Below are positions 47,426-55,197 of a stretch of DNA of 64,000 bases, one piece after another; position 1 is the first letter of the stretch, and every line of letters begins with the position of its first letter. The notes under the pieces are model-generated. The model was not told the origin of the DNA, did not search any database, and worked only from the letters and a program-made list of their open reading frames with translations. The DNA is from Massilia sp. PDC64 (GTDB taxonomy: Bacteria; Pseudomonadota; Gammaproteobacteria; Burkholderiales; Burkholderiaceae_D), in assembly GCF_900101265.1 (NCBI RefSeq), contig NZ_FMZS01000017.1:62001-126000 (forward strand), read 5' to 3'. The translations under genes and the position numbers were made by a program.

Positions 47426-47830
47426 TCAGGTGCCGACCCGGATGCGGTTGTCGACCCGGACGGCGCCGTTCTGCGCACCGGCCAGGGCCATCTCGACCAC
47501 CACGTCCAGCGTGTCGCGCCGGTACGTGATCGCGCGCAGCAGCATCGGCAGGCTGATGCCCGCGATGACTTCCACGCGCCCGGCCTCGGCCAGCGAATTG
47601 CAGCAGTTGGACGGCGTGCCGCCCTTGATGTCGGTGATGACCAGCACGCCATCGCCTTCGTCCAAGCGCTGGATCGCGCTCTTCGCCAGTGCGTTGATCT
47701 CGTTCGTGTCCTGGTCCGCCGTCACGTCGATCGCTTCGAAGCGCTCGGTGGGGCCGCGGAACACGTGCGCGACCGCGGCGATGAATGCCTGGCCCAGCGG
47801 CGCGTGGGTCATCAGCAGAATGCCTACCAT
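47426..47830 (-). CDS. PTS sugar transporter subunit IIA, mannose family
   Basis: A 134-residue EIIA of the mannose/fructose/sorbose type. It starts VGILLMTHAPLG with the phospho-acceptor His9, and DIKGGTPSN is the second signature. No EIIB, EIIC or EIID gene lies nearby, so it probably ends a regulatory phosphorelay, as in many betaproteobacteria. It is four bases downstream of gshB. Confidence 0.93.
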   Translation of the reverse strand: MVGILLMTHAPLGQAFIAAVAHVFRGPTERFEAIDVTADQDTNEINALAKSAIQRLDEGDGVLVITDIKGGTPSNCCNSLAEAGRVEVIAGISLPMLLRAITYRRDTLDVVVEMALAGAQNGAVRVDNRIRVGT

Positions 47831-47834
47831 TGTC

Positions 47835-48782
47835 TTAGTTTCCCGTTACCCGTTTCTCGACGGCGTCGATGAACATCGCTGCGACGTCGAAACCGGTCTG
47901 GTCGGTGATCTCCTGGAAACACGTGGGGCTGGTGACATTCACCTCGGTCAGGAAATCGCCGATCACATCCAATCCTACCAGCAACAGGCCACGCGCCGCC
48001 AGAATCGGGCCCAGACTTTCCGCGATCTCGCGGTCGCGTTCGGTCAACGGCTGTGCGACACCGGTGCCGCCGGCCGCCAGGTTGCCCCGCACCTCGCCGG
48101 CCTGCGGAATGCGCGCCAGCGAAAACGGGACCGGCTTGCCGTCGATGACGAGCACGCGCTTGTCGCCCTTGACGATGGCGGGAATGTATTTCTGCGCCAT
48201 GATCGTGCGCGCGCCGTTTTCCGTCAGCGTCTCGATGATGGAACCGAGGTTCAGGCCATCGTCCTTGACGCGGAAGATGCCGGCGCCGCCCATGCCGTCC
48301 AGCGGCTTGAAGATCACGTCGCCGTGTTCCGCGTGGAAGGCGCGCAGGCGCGTGCCGGACGACGACACGAGCGTAGGCGACGTGAACTCGCTGAACTGGG
48401 CGATGGACAGCTTCTCGTTGTGGTCGCGGATCGCCGACGGTTTATTGAACACGCGCGCGCCCTGGCGCTCGGCCTGTTCCAGCAGATACGTGCCGTACAC
48501 ATATTCCATGTCGAACGGCGGATCCTTGCGCTGGATGACGGCGTCGAACGCGGACAGGGGCACGGTATCGGTGTCGCCTTCGCGGTACCAGTCGTCCGGG
48601 TCGCCGGTCAGCTGGATCTCGGTGGCCTCGGCCGTCACGACGCCCTCCTCCAGCACCAGGTGGCGCTGTTCGAAGGCATAGATCCGATGGCCGCGCCGCG
48701 CCGCTTCGCGCATCATCGCGAACGTCGAGTCCTTGTAGATTTTGAAGCCGGACAGCGGATCGGCGAGAAAAGCGATTTTCAT
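47835..48782 (-). CDS. gshB: Glutathione synthase
   Basis: A 315-residue ATP-grasp ligase that adds glycine to gamma-glutamylcysteine. The N-terminus is KIAFLADPLSGFKIYKDST, and the ATP-grasp part has IFKPLDGMGGAGIFR and EVNVTSPTCFQEI. Length is normal. gshA lies nearby on the same strand but is separated by a methyltransferase gene on the other strand. Confidence 0.97.
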   Translation of the reverse strand: MKIAFLADPLSGFKIYKDSTFAMMREAARRGHRIYAFEQRHLVLEEGVVTAEATEIQLTGDPDDWYREGDTDTVPLSAFDAVIQRKDPPFDMEYVYGTYLLEQAERQGARVFNKPSAIRDHNEKLSIAQFSEFTSPTLVSSSGTRLRAFHAEHGDVIFKPLDGMGGAGIFRVKDDGLNLGSIIETLTENGARTIMAQKYIPAIVKGDKRVLVIDGKPVPFSLARIPQAGEVRGNLAAGGTGVAQPLTERDREIAESLGPILAARGLLLVGLDVIGDFLTEVNVTSPTCFQEITDQTGFDVAAMFIDAVEKRVTGN

Positions 48783-48972
48783 GATGGTCCCAATGGAGGC
48801 AATGCCACGATTTTAGCCGGAAACGCGGATGTTCGCGGGAAGGCGGCCGCGTCCGGCGGACGAGTTACCTGGGCATCTTCCTGTTAGCAAAAAGGCATCT
48901 ATTCAATCTGCATTTGCGAACCGTCAAACGTGCCGCCGGACCACTTGGGAAGATGCGTCGCAGGAGGACACG

Positions 48973-49692
48973 ATGAGCGACCAAGCCGAGCAGGAACGCA
49001 TCAACCAGGTCTATCGCCAATGGCATGGCGGCGCCGGGCTGGCGAAACACGCCTGGCACCGGCCCGACATCGTCCGCCAGGCGGCGGCGCGCACGCGCGT
49101 GCTGGCCGACCTGCTGCCGCTGACGGTGGGGCGCGACCTGTCCGCCCTGCGCGCGCTGGACGTCGGCTGCGGCAACGGCAGCTTCCTGCGCCAGCTGATC
49201 GACTGGGGCGCCACGCCGTCCCATCTCGCCGGGACGGAACTCCAGCAGGAGCGGCTGGAACAGGCGAGAGCCCGAACGGCACCCGGCGTGCGCTGGCACC
49301 TGGGCCAGCTCGACGTCTTTCCCGACGCGAGCATGGACCTCGTGAGCGCGCACACCGTGTTTTCAGCGATCCTGGACGAAGACCTGCGGCGCAGCCTGGC
49401 CGCCGAGATGTGGCGCGTGCTGCGCCCCGGCGGCTGGACGATGATCTTCGACCTCCGCTACGGCAGCCCGCGCAATGCCCACGTGCGCAAGGTGACGGAT
49501 GTGGAACTGCTGCGCTTCTGGCCCGCCGCGAGCCGGCACTACCGCACGCTGGTGCTCGCCCCGCCCGTGGGCCGCACGCTGGCCGCCCTGCCCTGGCTGA
49601 TCCCGGAAGCGCTGGCGACACTGCTGCCGCCGCTGCGCTCGCACTTCATCTACATGGCGCGCAAGCCCGAGATGGACCGGATGAATCAATAG
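48973..49692 (+). CDS. Class I SAM-dependent methyltransferase
   Basis: A 239-residue protein with SAM motif I ALDVGCGNGSFLRQL, then GTELQQERLEQAR, VSAHTVFSAILD and RVLRPGGWTMIFDLRYG. The family is UbiE/Methyltransf_11-like; substrate unknown. The start at 48973 has a strong ribosome site (CAGGAGGACACG). It lies opposite to gshA and gshB between them, and its 3' end overlaps the gshA 3' end by 7 bases. Confidence 0.85.
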   Translation: MSDQAEQERINQVYRQWHGGAGLAKHAWHRPDIVRQAAARTRVLADLLPLTVGRDLSALRALDVGCGNGSFLRQLIDWGATPSHLAGTELQQERLEQARARTAPGVRWHLGQLDVFPDASMDLVSAHTVFSAILDEDLRRSLAAEMWRVLRPGGWTMIFDLRYGSPRNAHVRKVTDVELLRFWPAASRHYRTLVLAPPVGRTLAALPWLIPEALATLLPPLRSHFIYMARKPEMDRMNQ

Positions 49693-50987
49693 ATTTCCGG
49701 ATCCGGATCCGTGCGCTCCAGCTCCAGCGACGCCGCCAGCAGCGCCAGACGCGCCACGACGCCGTACACATAGAAGCGGTTCGGCGCGGCCGTCCCCGGC
49801 TTGGCCTTCAGGTCCGGCACCGCGTGCTGCTGCGCGAACGCGAGCGGCACGTATTGCGAGCCCGGCGCGTTCAGGTTCTGGTCGACGCCGCGCTCCGCGT
49901 GCACGCGGTAGAAGCCGCCGACGACGTAGCGGTCGATCATGTACACGACCGGCTCCGCCACCGCGTCGTTGATCGACTCGAACGTGGGCACGCCTTCCTG
50001 GATCATCACGTCCGTGACCGTGACGCCATCCTTGATGACCGACATCTTGTTGCGCTGCTTGCGGTTCAGGTCCTTGACCTCGCTCGCATCCTTGACGGTC
50101 ATGATGCCCATGCCGTACGTGCCGGCATCCGGCTTGACGATGACGAAGGGTTTTTGATCCTTCATCCCGTATTCCTTGTACTTCTTCTTGATCTTCGACA
50201 GCAGCGCGGACACGTTATCGGCCAGGCATTCCATGCCGACGTCTTCCTGGAAATTCACCTCGCCGCATTTGCTGTGCAGCGGGTTCACGAGCCACGGGTC
50301 GATGTCGATCAGCTTGCCGAACTTCTTGGCGACCTCGTCGAACGCCTTGAAGTGATTGCTCTTGCGACGCACGGCCCAGCCGGCGTGCAGCGGCGGCAGC
50401 AGCGACTGTTCATGGACGTTTTCCAGGATGCTCGGGATGCCGGCGGACAGGTCGTTATTCAGCAGGATCGTGCACGGGTCGAAGTCGGCCAGGCCCACGC
50501 GGCGGCCGTTGGGCGAGCGCACGAGCGGTTCCACGACCAGCATGTTCCCGTCCGGGAGGGCGAGCGGCGTCGGCTCCGTCACCTCGGGCGACAGCGAGCC
50601 CAAGCGCACGTGCAGGCCCGTCTGGCGGAAGATCTGCATCAGGCGCTGCACGTTCTGCAGGTAATACGGGTTGCGCGTGTGGCTTTCCGGGATCAGCAGC
50701 AGGTTGCGGGCGTCCGGGCAATACTTGTCGATCGCGGCCATGGCGGCCTGCACCGTCAGCGGCAGCATCTCCGTCGACAGGTTGTTGAAGCCGCCCGGGA
50801 AGAGGTTCGTATCCACCGGCGCCAGCTTGTAGCCGGCATTGCGCAGGTCCACCGAGCAGTAGAACGGGGGCGTGTGCTCCTGCCACTCGAGGCGGAACCA
50901 GCGTTCGATGGCGGGCGTGGCTTCGAGGATCTTCTTTTCCAGGTCCAGCAGGGGACCGGTCAGGGCGGTGGCGAGGTGGGGAACCAT
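49686..50987 (-). CDS. gshA: Glutamate--cysteine ligase (proteobacterial GshA type)
   Basis: A 433-residue ligase for the first step of glutathione synthesis. It belongs to the short proteobacterial family (TIGR02049-like) rather than the E. coli type. Recognisable stretches are YCSVDLRNAGYKLAPVDTNL, FPGGFNNLS, VKPDAGTYGMGIMTV and VYMIDRYVVGGFYRVH. Length fits this family. Its 3' end overlaps the convergent methyltransferase gene. Confidence 0.93.
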   Translation of the reverse strand: MVPHLATALTGPLLDLEKKILEATPAIERWFRLEWQEHTPPFYCSVDLRNAGYKLAPVDTNLFPGGFNNLSTEMLPLTVQAAMAAIDKYCPDARNLLLIPESHTRNPYYLQNVQRLMQIFRQTGLHVRLGSLSPEVTEPTPLALPDGNMLVVEPLVRSPNGRRVGLADFDPCTILLNNDLSAGIPSILENVHEQSLLPPLHAGWAVRRKSNHFKAFDEVAKKFGKLIDIDPWLVNPLHSKCGEVNFQEDVGMECLADNVSALLSKIKKKYKEYGMKDQKPFVIVKPDAGTYGMGIMTVKDASEVKDLNRKQRNKMSVIKDGVTVTDVMIQEGVPTFESINDAVAEPVVYMIDRYVVGGFYRVHAERGVDQNLNAPGSQYVPLAFAQQHAVPDLKAKPGTAAPNRFYVYGVVARLALLAASLELERTDPDPEIY

Positions 50988-51077
50988 AAAAATGACGTCC
51001 TTCGGGCTTCTTGGCGATATGGTAAGCCGAGATTGGGGTGTTCGAACGTTTTTTAAAGACCTTTATTCGCTTAGGAA

Positions 51078-51105
51078 ATAAAAAAGCGCCCCGGAGGGCG
51101 CTTTC
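51078..51105 (-). terminator. Rho-independent terminator of the amtB operon
   Basis: On the minus strand GAAAGCGCCC pairs with GGGCGCTTTT around a short loop, with a T-run (TTTTTTA) after it. It lies about 20 bases past the amtB stop. Confidence 0.9.
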
Positions 51106-51125
51106 GCGTATTGCCAGGTTGACAA

Positions 51126-52667
51126 TCAGGAGTGGTATGCCTGTTCGCCGTGGCTCGTGATGTCCAGGCCTTCGCGCTCTTCGTCCTCCGGGACACGCAG
51201 GCCGACGACGACGTCGACGATCTTGTAGGCGATGAACGAGACGACGGCCGACCACACGATGGTGGTGCCGACGGCTTCCGCCTGCACGAGGACCTGGTGG
51301 CCGATCGAGTACGGGTCGGCGGACATCTTGTTGGTGACGTAGTCGAAGATGCCCTGGCCGCCCAGCTGCGGTGCCGCGAACACGCCGGTCAGCAGCGCGC
51401 CCAGGATACCGCCCACGCCGTGGACGCCGAACACGTCCAGCGAATCGTCGGCGCCGATCATGCGCTTCAGGCCGTTCACGCCCCACAGGCAGACGATGCC
51501 GGCGACGAGACCGATGACCAGGCCGCCCATCGGACCGACGAAGCCGCAGGCCGGGGTGATGGCGACGAGGCCGGCGACGGCACCCGAGGCACCGCCCAGC
51601 ATCGACGGCTTGCCCTTCGTGATCCATTCGCCGAAGACCCACGACACGGTGGCGGCAGCGGTGGCCAGCAGGGTGTTGACGAAGGCCAGCGCGGCGACGT
51701 CGCCCGCTTCCAGCGCGGAACCGGCGTTGAAGCCGAACCAGCCCACCCACAGCAGCGAGGCGCCGATCATGGTCATGGTCAGCGAGTGCGGGGCCATCGA
51801 TTCACGGCCGTAGCCGACGCGCTTGCCGATCAGGATCGCACCGACGAGGCCGGCGATAGCGGCATTGATGTGCACCACGGTGCCGCCCGCGAAGTCGAGG
51901 GCGCCCTTCTGCCACAGCCAGCCGGCCTTGGCGGTCTCGGCGTCGATGGTCGCGGCCGTGAACGCATCCGGACCGGTCCAGAACCAGACCATGTGCGCGA
52001 CCGGCAGGTAACCGAACGTGAACCACAGCACGACGAACAGCAGCACGGCGGAGAAGCGGACGCGCTCGGCGAAGGCACCGACGATCAGGCCGCAGGTGAT
52101 GGCCGCGAACGTGCCCTGGAACGCCACGAAGACGAACTCGGGGATGACGACGCCCTTGCTGAAGGTGGCCGCGGTCGAGAACGACGCCTTGACCGGATCC
52201 CAGATCCCGTTCAGGAACAGGCGGTCGAAGCCGCCGATGAACGCGGTCTTCTCGGTGAACGCCAGCGAGTAGCCGTACAGGCACCACAGGACGATGATGA
52301 CCGCGAAGATCATGAAGACCTGCAGCAGCACGGACAGCATGTTCTTCGAACGGACCAGGCCGCCGTAGAACAGGGCCAGGCCCGGGATCGTCATCATGAT
52401 CACCAGCAGCGTGGCGACCATCATCCAGGCGGTGTCGCCCTTCTGCGGGGTGGGAGCGGCGGCCGGTGCGGCGGCCGGAGCTTCCGGTGCGGCGGCTGCC
52501 GGCGCGGCCGGTGCAGCAGCGACCGGTGCGCTGGCGGCCGGTGCGGCCGCGGGTGCTGCAGCTTCCGCTGCCGGTTTCGCGGCATCCTGGGCCATGGCCG
52601 GGGCGGCTGCGGCCAGCGCCACGGCGACGGATACGCCTGCGATCAGTTTCGTGATGGTGTGGATCAT
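51126..52667 (-). CDS. amtB: Ammonium transporter AmtB
   Basis: A 513-residue channel. A signal peptide (ends APAMAQ) is followed by an unusually long Ala/Pro-rich segment (about 28-75) before the eleven-helix core begins at TAWMMVATLLVIMMTIPG. Core motifs include GGLVRSKN, ITCGLIVGAFAERVRF, GGTVVHINAAIAGL (pore His) and FGVHGVGGILGALLTG (second pore His). It conducts ammonia and is blocked by GlnK, encoded directly upstream. The Ala/Pro segment would be periplasmic and is not needed for the pore. Confidence 0.97.
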   Translation of the reverse strand: MIHTITKLIAGVSVAVALAAAAPAMAQDAAKPAAEAAAPAAAPAASAPVAAAPAAPAAAAPEAPAAAPAAAPTPQKGDTAWMMVATLLVIMMTIPGLALFYGGLVRSKNMLSVLLQVFMIFAVIIVLWCLYGYSLAFTEKTAFIGGFDRLFLNGIWDPVKASFSTAATFSKGVVIPEFVFVAFQGTFAAITCGLIVGAFAERVRFSAVLLFVVLWFTFGYLPVAHMVWFWTGPDAFTAATIDAETAKAGWLWQKGALDFAGGTVVHINAAIAGLVGAILIGKRVGYGRESMAPHSLTMTMIGASLLWVGWFGFNAGSALEAGDVAALAFVNTLLATAAATVSWVFGEWITKGKPSMLGGASGAVAGLVAITPACGFVGPMGGLVIGLVAGIVCLWGVNGLKRMIGADDSLDVFGVHGVGGILGALLTGVFAAPQLGGQGIFDYVTNKMSADPYSIGHQVLVQAEAVGTTIVWSAVVSFIAYKIVDVVVGLRVPEDEEREGLDITSHGEQAYHS

Positions 52668-52677
52668 CGGATTCCCC

Positions 52678-53016
52678 TTACAGCGCTTCGTTGCCGGTCT
52701 CGCCGGTACGGATACGGATTACCTGCTCCAGGTTGGAGACGAAAATTTTGCCGTCACCGATCTTGCCGGTGCGGGCGGCGCTCTGGATGGTGTCGATCAC
52801 CTGGTCGACGATGGCATCGTCGACCGCTGCCTCGATCTTGGTCTTCGGCAGGAAATCGACGACATATTCCGCGCCACGGTAGAGCTCGGTATGGCCCTTC
52901 TGGCGACCGAAACCCTTCACTTCCGTCACGGTGATACCCTGGACGTTGATTTCCGAGAGGGCTTCACGCACCTCGTCGAGCTTGAAGGGTTTGATGATGG
53001 CGGTGATCATTTTCAT
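52678..53016 (-). CDS. glnK: P-II family nitrogen regulatory protein GlnK/GlnB
   Basis: A 112-residue P-II protein. It has the T-loop with the uridylylated Tyr in HTELYRGAEYVVDF, the PII signature TGKIGDGKIFV and ends TGNEAL. It senses 2-oxoglutarate and ATP/ADP and plugs AmtB when nitrogen is plentiful. I call it GlnK because it precedes amtB by 10 bases under a sigma-54 promoter. Confidence 0.95.
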   Translation of the reverse strand: MKMITAIIKPFKLDEVREALSEINVQGITVTEVKGFGRQKGHTELYRGAEYVVDFLPKTKIEAAVDDAIVDQVIDTIQSAARTGKIGDGKIFVSNLEQVIRIRTGETGNEAL

Positions 53017-53028
53017 GTGATTGCCTCT

Positions 53029-53775
53029 TCAGAAAGTTTTTGAAACGGTGAGCAGGGCCGCGGACTTGCCCAGGTTTTCCGCGGACGGGCTCAGGTACGC
53101 GCTCGTGTCGGCCTTGATCCAGGACAGGGCCACCGAGCAGATGCCCAGGTCCTTGGTGACGCCGACCTTGTAGTCGGTGTAGGACAGCGAACCGTTGTGG
53201 CGCACGTTCTGGCGGCCGGCGTGCAGGTTCAGCGTGAAGCCGCTGCCGACGTCGACGTTGGCGCCGATGTCCAGGTAACCGCTGCCCTTGCTGTCGGCCG
53301 TGCCGAACAGGTTCGTCAGCGAATGCGAGTACTTGACGTAGGCCGGGCCGAAGCCGAGCTGGCCGTACAGTTCGAACGTGTTGGCATTCGGATGCAGGCC
53401 ATTGCTCGGGTAGAAGTAGTACAGTCCGCCCACGTCATAGGTGATGTCGCTCGTGAGGTTGCCGCGCTTGCCGCCGTACAGATCCCACTCGACATCGCCG
53501 CTGCCGCCCAGGTCCTTGGTCCACTTGATGGTGGACAGCCAGGTGCCTGCGTACAGGCCGGTCGGGTTGTGCGTATAGTCGGCGCCGCCCTGCAGTGCGG
53601 GATCGAGACGGGACTGGGAAATGCCGCGGTAGCGATAATCGCTCGTGACCGCCGCATTGAAACTCACTTCATTGTCCGGCTTCTGCTCTTCGGCGCCGGC
53701 CAGCCCGATGTGAAGGCTCCACAGGCTTGCTGCCAGTACTGCGGCGTGGGACCAGTTGCTGTTACGACGCTTCAT
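53029..53775 (-). CDS. TorF family putative porin
   Basis: A 248-residue outer-membrane protein with a signal peptide ending near residue 28 (GLAGAEE). The mature protein is beta-rich: VSFNAAVTSDYRYRGISQS at the start, repeated aromatic strands and a terminal SKTF with C-terminal Phe. It matches the TIGR02001/TorF group of uncharacterised porins. It is the first gene of the porin–glnK–amtB unit, so a role in nitrogen-compound uptake is likely but unproven. Confidence 0.9.
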   Translation of the reverse strand: MKRRNSNWSHAAVLAASLWSLHIGLAGAEEQKPDNEVSFNAAVTSDYRYRGISQSRLDPALQGGADYTHNPTGLYAGTWLSTIKWTKDLGGSGDVEWDLYGGKRGNLTSDITYDVGGLYYFYPSNGLHPNANTFELYGQLGFGPAYVKYSHSLTNLFGTADSKGSGYLDIGANVDVGSGFTLNLHAGRQNVRHNGSLSYTDYKVGVTKDLGICSVALSWIKADTSAYLSPSAENLGKSAALLTVSKTF

Positions 53776-53859
53776 ACGACACTCCCTTGTAGTTGAACAT
53801 ATTCTTCGGTTGGGGTTTACAATCCGGGATTGCGACCTCGTTATGGTTAATGGTTGATT

Positions 53860-53875
53860 AGCAGGATGTGTGCCA
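53860..53875 (-). promoter_or_regulatory. Sigma-54 promoter of the porin–glnK–amtB operon
   Basis: On the minus strand the sequence is TGGCAC-ACATC-CTGCT. It matches the sigma-54 consensus TGGCAC-N5-TTGCW at 15 of 16 defined or free positions, with the invariant GG and GC correctly spaced. It lies about 85 bases before the porin start. Confidence 0.8.
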
Positions 53876-53999
53876 CCCCATGCCGGGCGGGTTCCCGCTT
53901 GTTTTTCGCCCCTTCCGCCCCCAGTTTTTTAATTTCAAAAAACAAACGAGACCAGGACGCGTGCGCCGTCGCGGTGCACGCACCAAATCAGGTATGTAC

Positions 54000-54014
54000 G
54001 CACCGTCTTGGTGC
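54000..54014. promoter_or_regulatory. NtrC-type binding site
   Basis: GCACC-GTCTT-GGTGC is a perfect dyad with the 5-base spacing of NtrC sites (TGCACC-N5-GGTGCA core). It is about 125 bases upstream of the sigma-54 promoter, as expected for an enhancer. Nearby GGTGCACGCACC (53973-53984) supplies further half-sites. It also lies about 30 bases before ubiK. Confidence 0.78.
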
Positions 54015-54042
54015 GGGATGCCGGCTCAAGGACTAGTGTGAA

Positions 54043-54291
54043 ATGAACAATTTTTTCAATGATTTGCAGGGCAAGCTCAACCAGGCGTTCGAAAACTCGC
54101 CTGCCAAGGACATCGAGCGCAACGTGAAGGCGATGATGACCCAGGGCTTTTCGAAGCTGGACCTCGTGACGCGTGAGGAATTCGACATCCAGGCCCAGGT
54201 GCTGGCCAAGACGCGCGCCAAGCTGGAGGCGCTGGAACTGCGGGTGGCGGAACTGGAAGCGAAACTGGTCGCTACCGACAGCAAGGCCTGA
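54043..54291 (+). CDS. ubiK: Ubiquinone biosynthesis accessory factor UbiK
   Basis: An 82-residue BMFP-family protein. The N-terminus is amphipathic (FFNDLQGKLNQAF) and the C-terminal half is a coiled coil (LAKTRAKLEALELRVAELEAKL). UbiK works with UbiJ in the soluble Ubi complex for ubiquinone synthesis. It diverges from the porin operon. In related genomes comM commonly follows ubiK; here a membrane protein gene, a comM fragment and an island intervene. Confidence 0.93.
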   Translation: MNNFFNDLQGKLNQAFENSPAKDIERNVKAMMTQGFSKLDLVTREEFDIQAQVLAKTRAKLEALELRVAELEAKLVATDSKA

Positions 54292-54326
54292 GTCCCGCGG
54301 GCGGCCTTGCGCCGCCCTCATCCTGA

Positions 54327-54629
54327 CTATCCCCGCCGCACCGTCATCCGCCACAGTGCGAACAATGCGGCCCCGCCCAGGCTGACCGCGAACATGATCG
54401 CGACCATGCAACCCATCGGATTCCGCAAGCCGAGGCCGGAACCATAACTGTCCAGGGCAAAGACCAGGCCGCACGCCAGTGCCACCTGCCCGATCCACAC
54501 GGCCCGCAGCGGCCGGAACGCCTCGAGATCCCCACGCTTCCACAGGCGCAGCGCCACCCACGTCACGGGCCCGCACAGCAGGCAGAACAGGACCGCGAGG
54601 GCGAGCAGGGTCAGTATCAGTCGGGGCAT
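54327..54629 (-). CDS. Hypothetical three-pass membrane protein
   Basis: A 100-residue protein with three hydrophobic segments (ILTLLALAVLFCLLCGPVTW, GQVALACGLVFALD, GCMVAIMFAVSLGGAALFAL) and a basic C-terminus. I do not recognise a family. It is convergent with ubiK. Codon use resembles the chromosome, not the island. Confidence 0.6.
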   Translation of the reverse strand: MPRLILTLLALAVLFCLLCGPVTWVALRLWKRGDLEAFRPLRAVWIGQVALACGLVFALDSYGSGLGLRNPMGCMVAIMFAVSLGGAALFALWRMTVRRG

Positions 54630-54762
54630 GCGTGGATGGGAGAAGGTCGAGCCCGCTACATTACCAGACCCGACGCGGAAAAAGTTCGACTCGGGCCTGC
54701 CCCCTATCAGCAGGCCTCGTCTCCGATTGCCTAGGATGAGACCCGCCCATCGCCAAAATAAT

Positions 54763-54885
54763 AAGATTGAGCCTTACGTCCTGAGAGGCCGGGCCTTGGC
54801 CGACGCCGAGGTGCGCGAATCGAACGACTGCGTGTGCGCCTAGCTGTAGAACTCGGGCTTCGACATGCCGGGTCGGCGCATCAAA
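54763..54885 (+). pseudogene. Decayed 5' fragment of comM
   Basis: This matches the start of the intact comM at 61921-62122. Shared blocks are AAGATT–GAGCCT–CGTCCT and GACGCCGAGGTGCGCGA. In translation VLRGRAL continues directly into ADAEVRESNDCVCA, then hits stops (TAG at 54841 and another two codons later) before NSGFDMPGRRI. Relative to comM it has lost the start codon context and about 75 bases inside. It marks the left edge of the island and probably the earlier position of comM next to ubiK. Confidence 0.8.
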
Positions 54886-55197
54886 GGTCGTCAAAGCTGT
54901 TTTTGATGGAAATAGGTAGGACTGCGTTCCAAGTTAAGTCGCCCCAACATATTGACAAAACTGATTAAGCTCCTGCACGACGCGCCCTCTCGCGAGGAGA
55001 AATCTGCTTCCCATGTCCATACCCATCTATTCTTATTTGCAAGGTGCGTGTATCAGTAAAGCTGTGTCCTTATTAATTCTAGGGGCATAGGGGACAGATT
55101 TTTGTGAGTGTTCCAGTGTTACTCCAAAAAGCACGCCGCCATAGCACCCTCATGACAACATCGCAACAATGCGCACAGAGTGCCACATGCTTAGCTA
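54886..55197. other. Gene-free left arm of the island
   Basis: About 310 lower-GC bases between the comM fragment and the first island gene. I see no ORF worth calling. The sequence GGGGACAGATTTTT (near 55090) resembles motifs that flank some transposase genes in proteobacteria, but no transposase remains. Confidence 0.35.

Noticed and set aside
45328..47830. A complete sugar PTS
   Set aside because: Only enzyme I, HPr and a mannose-type EIIA are present; there is no EIIB or permease gene, so it fits the common regulatory PTS of betaproteobacteria and is not novel.
54628..54843. A 71-codon plus-strand ORF after ubiK as a real gene
   Set aside because: Its only meaningful part is the comM fragment, and the frame ends at a stop created inside it; it is better described as a pseudogene remnant.
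55089..55103. GGGGACAGATTTTT, resembling a transposon-flanking motif
   Set aside because: A single short match with no transposase or matching end nearby; not enough to call a mobile element.
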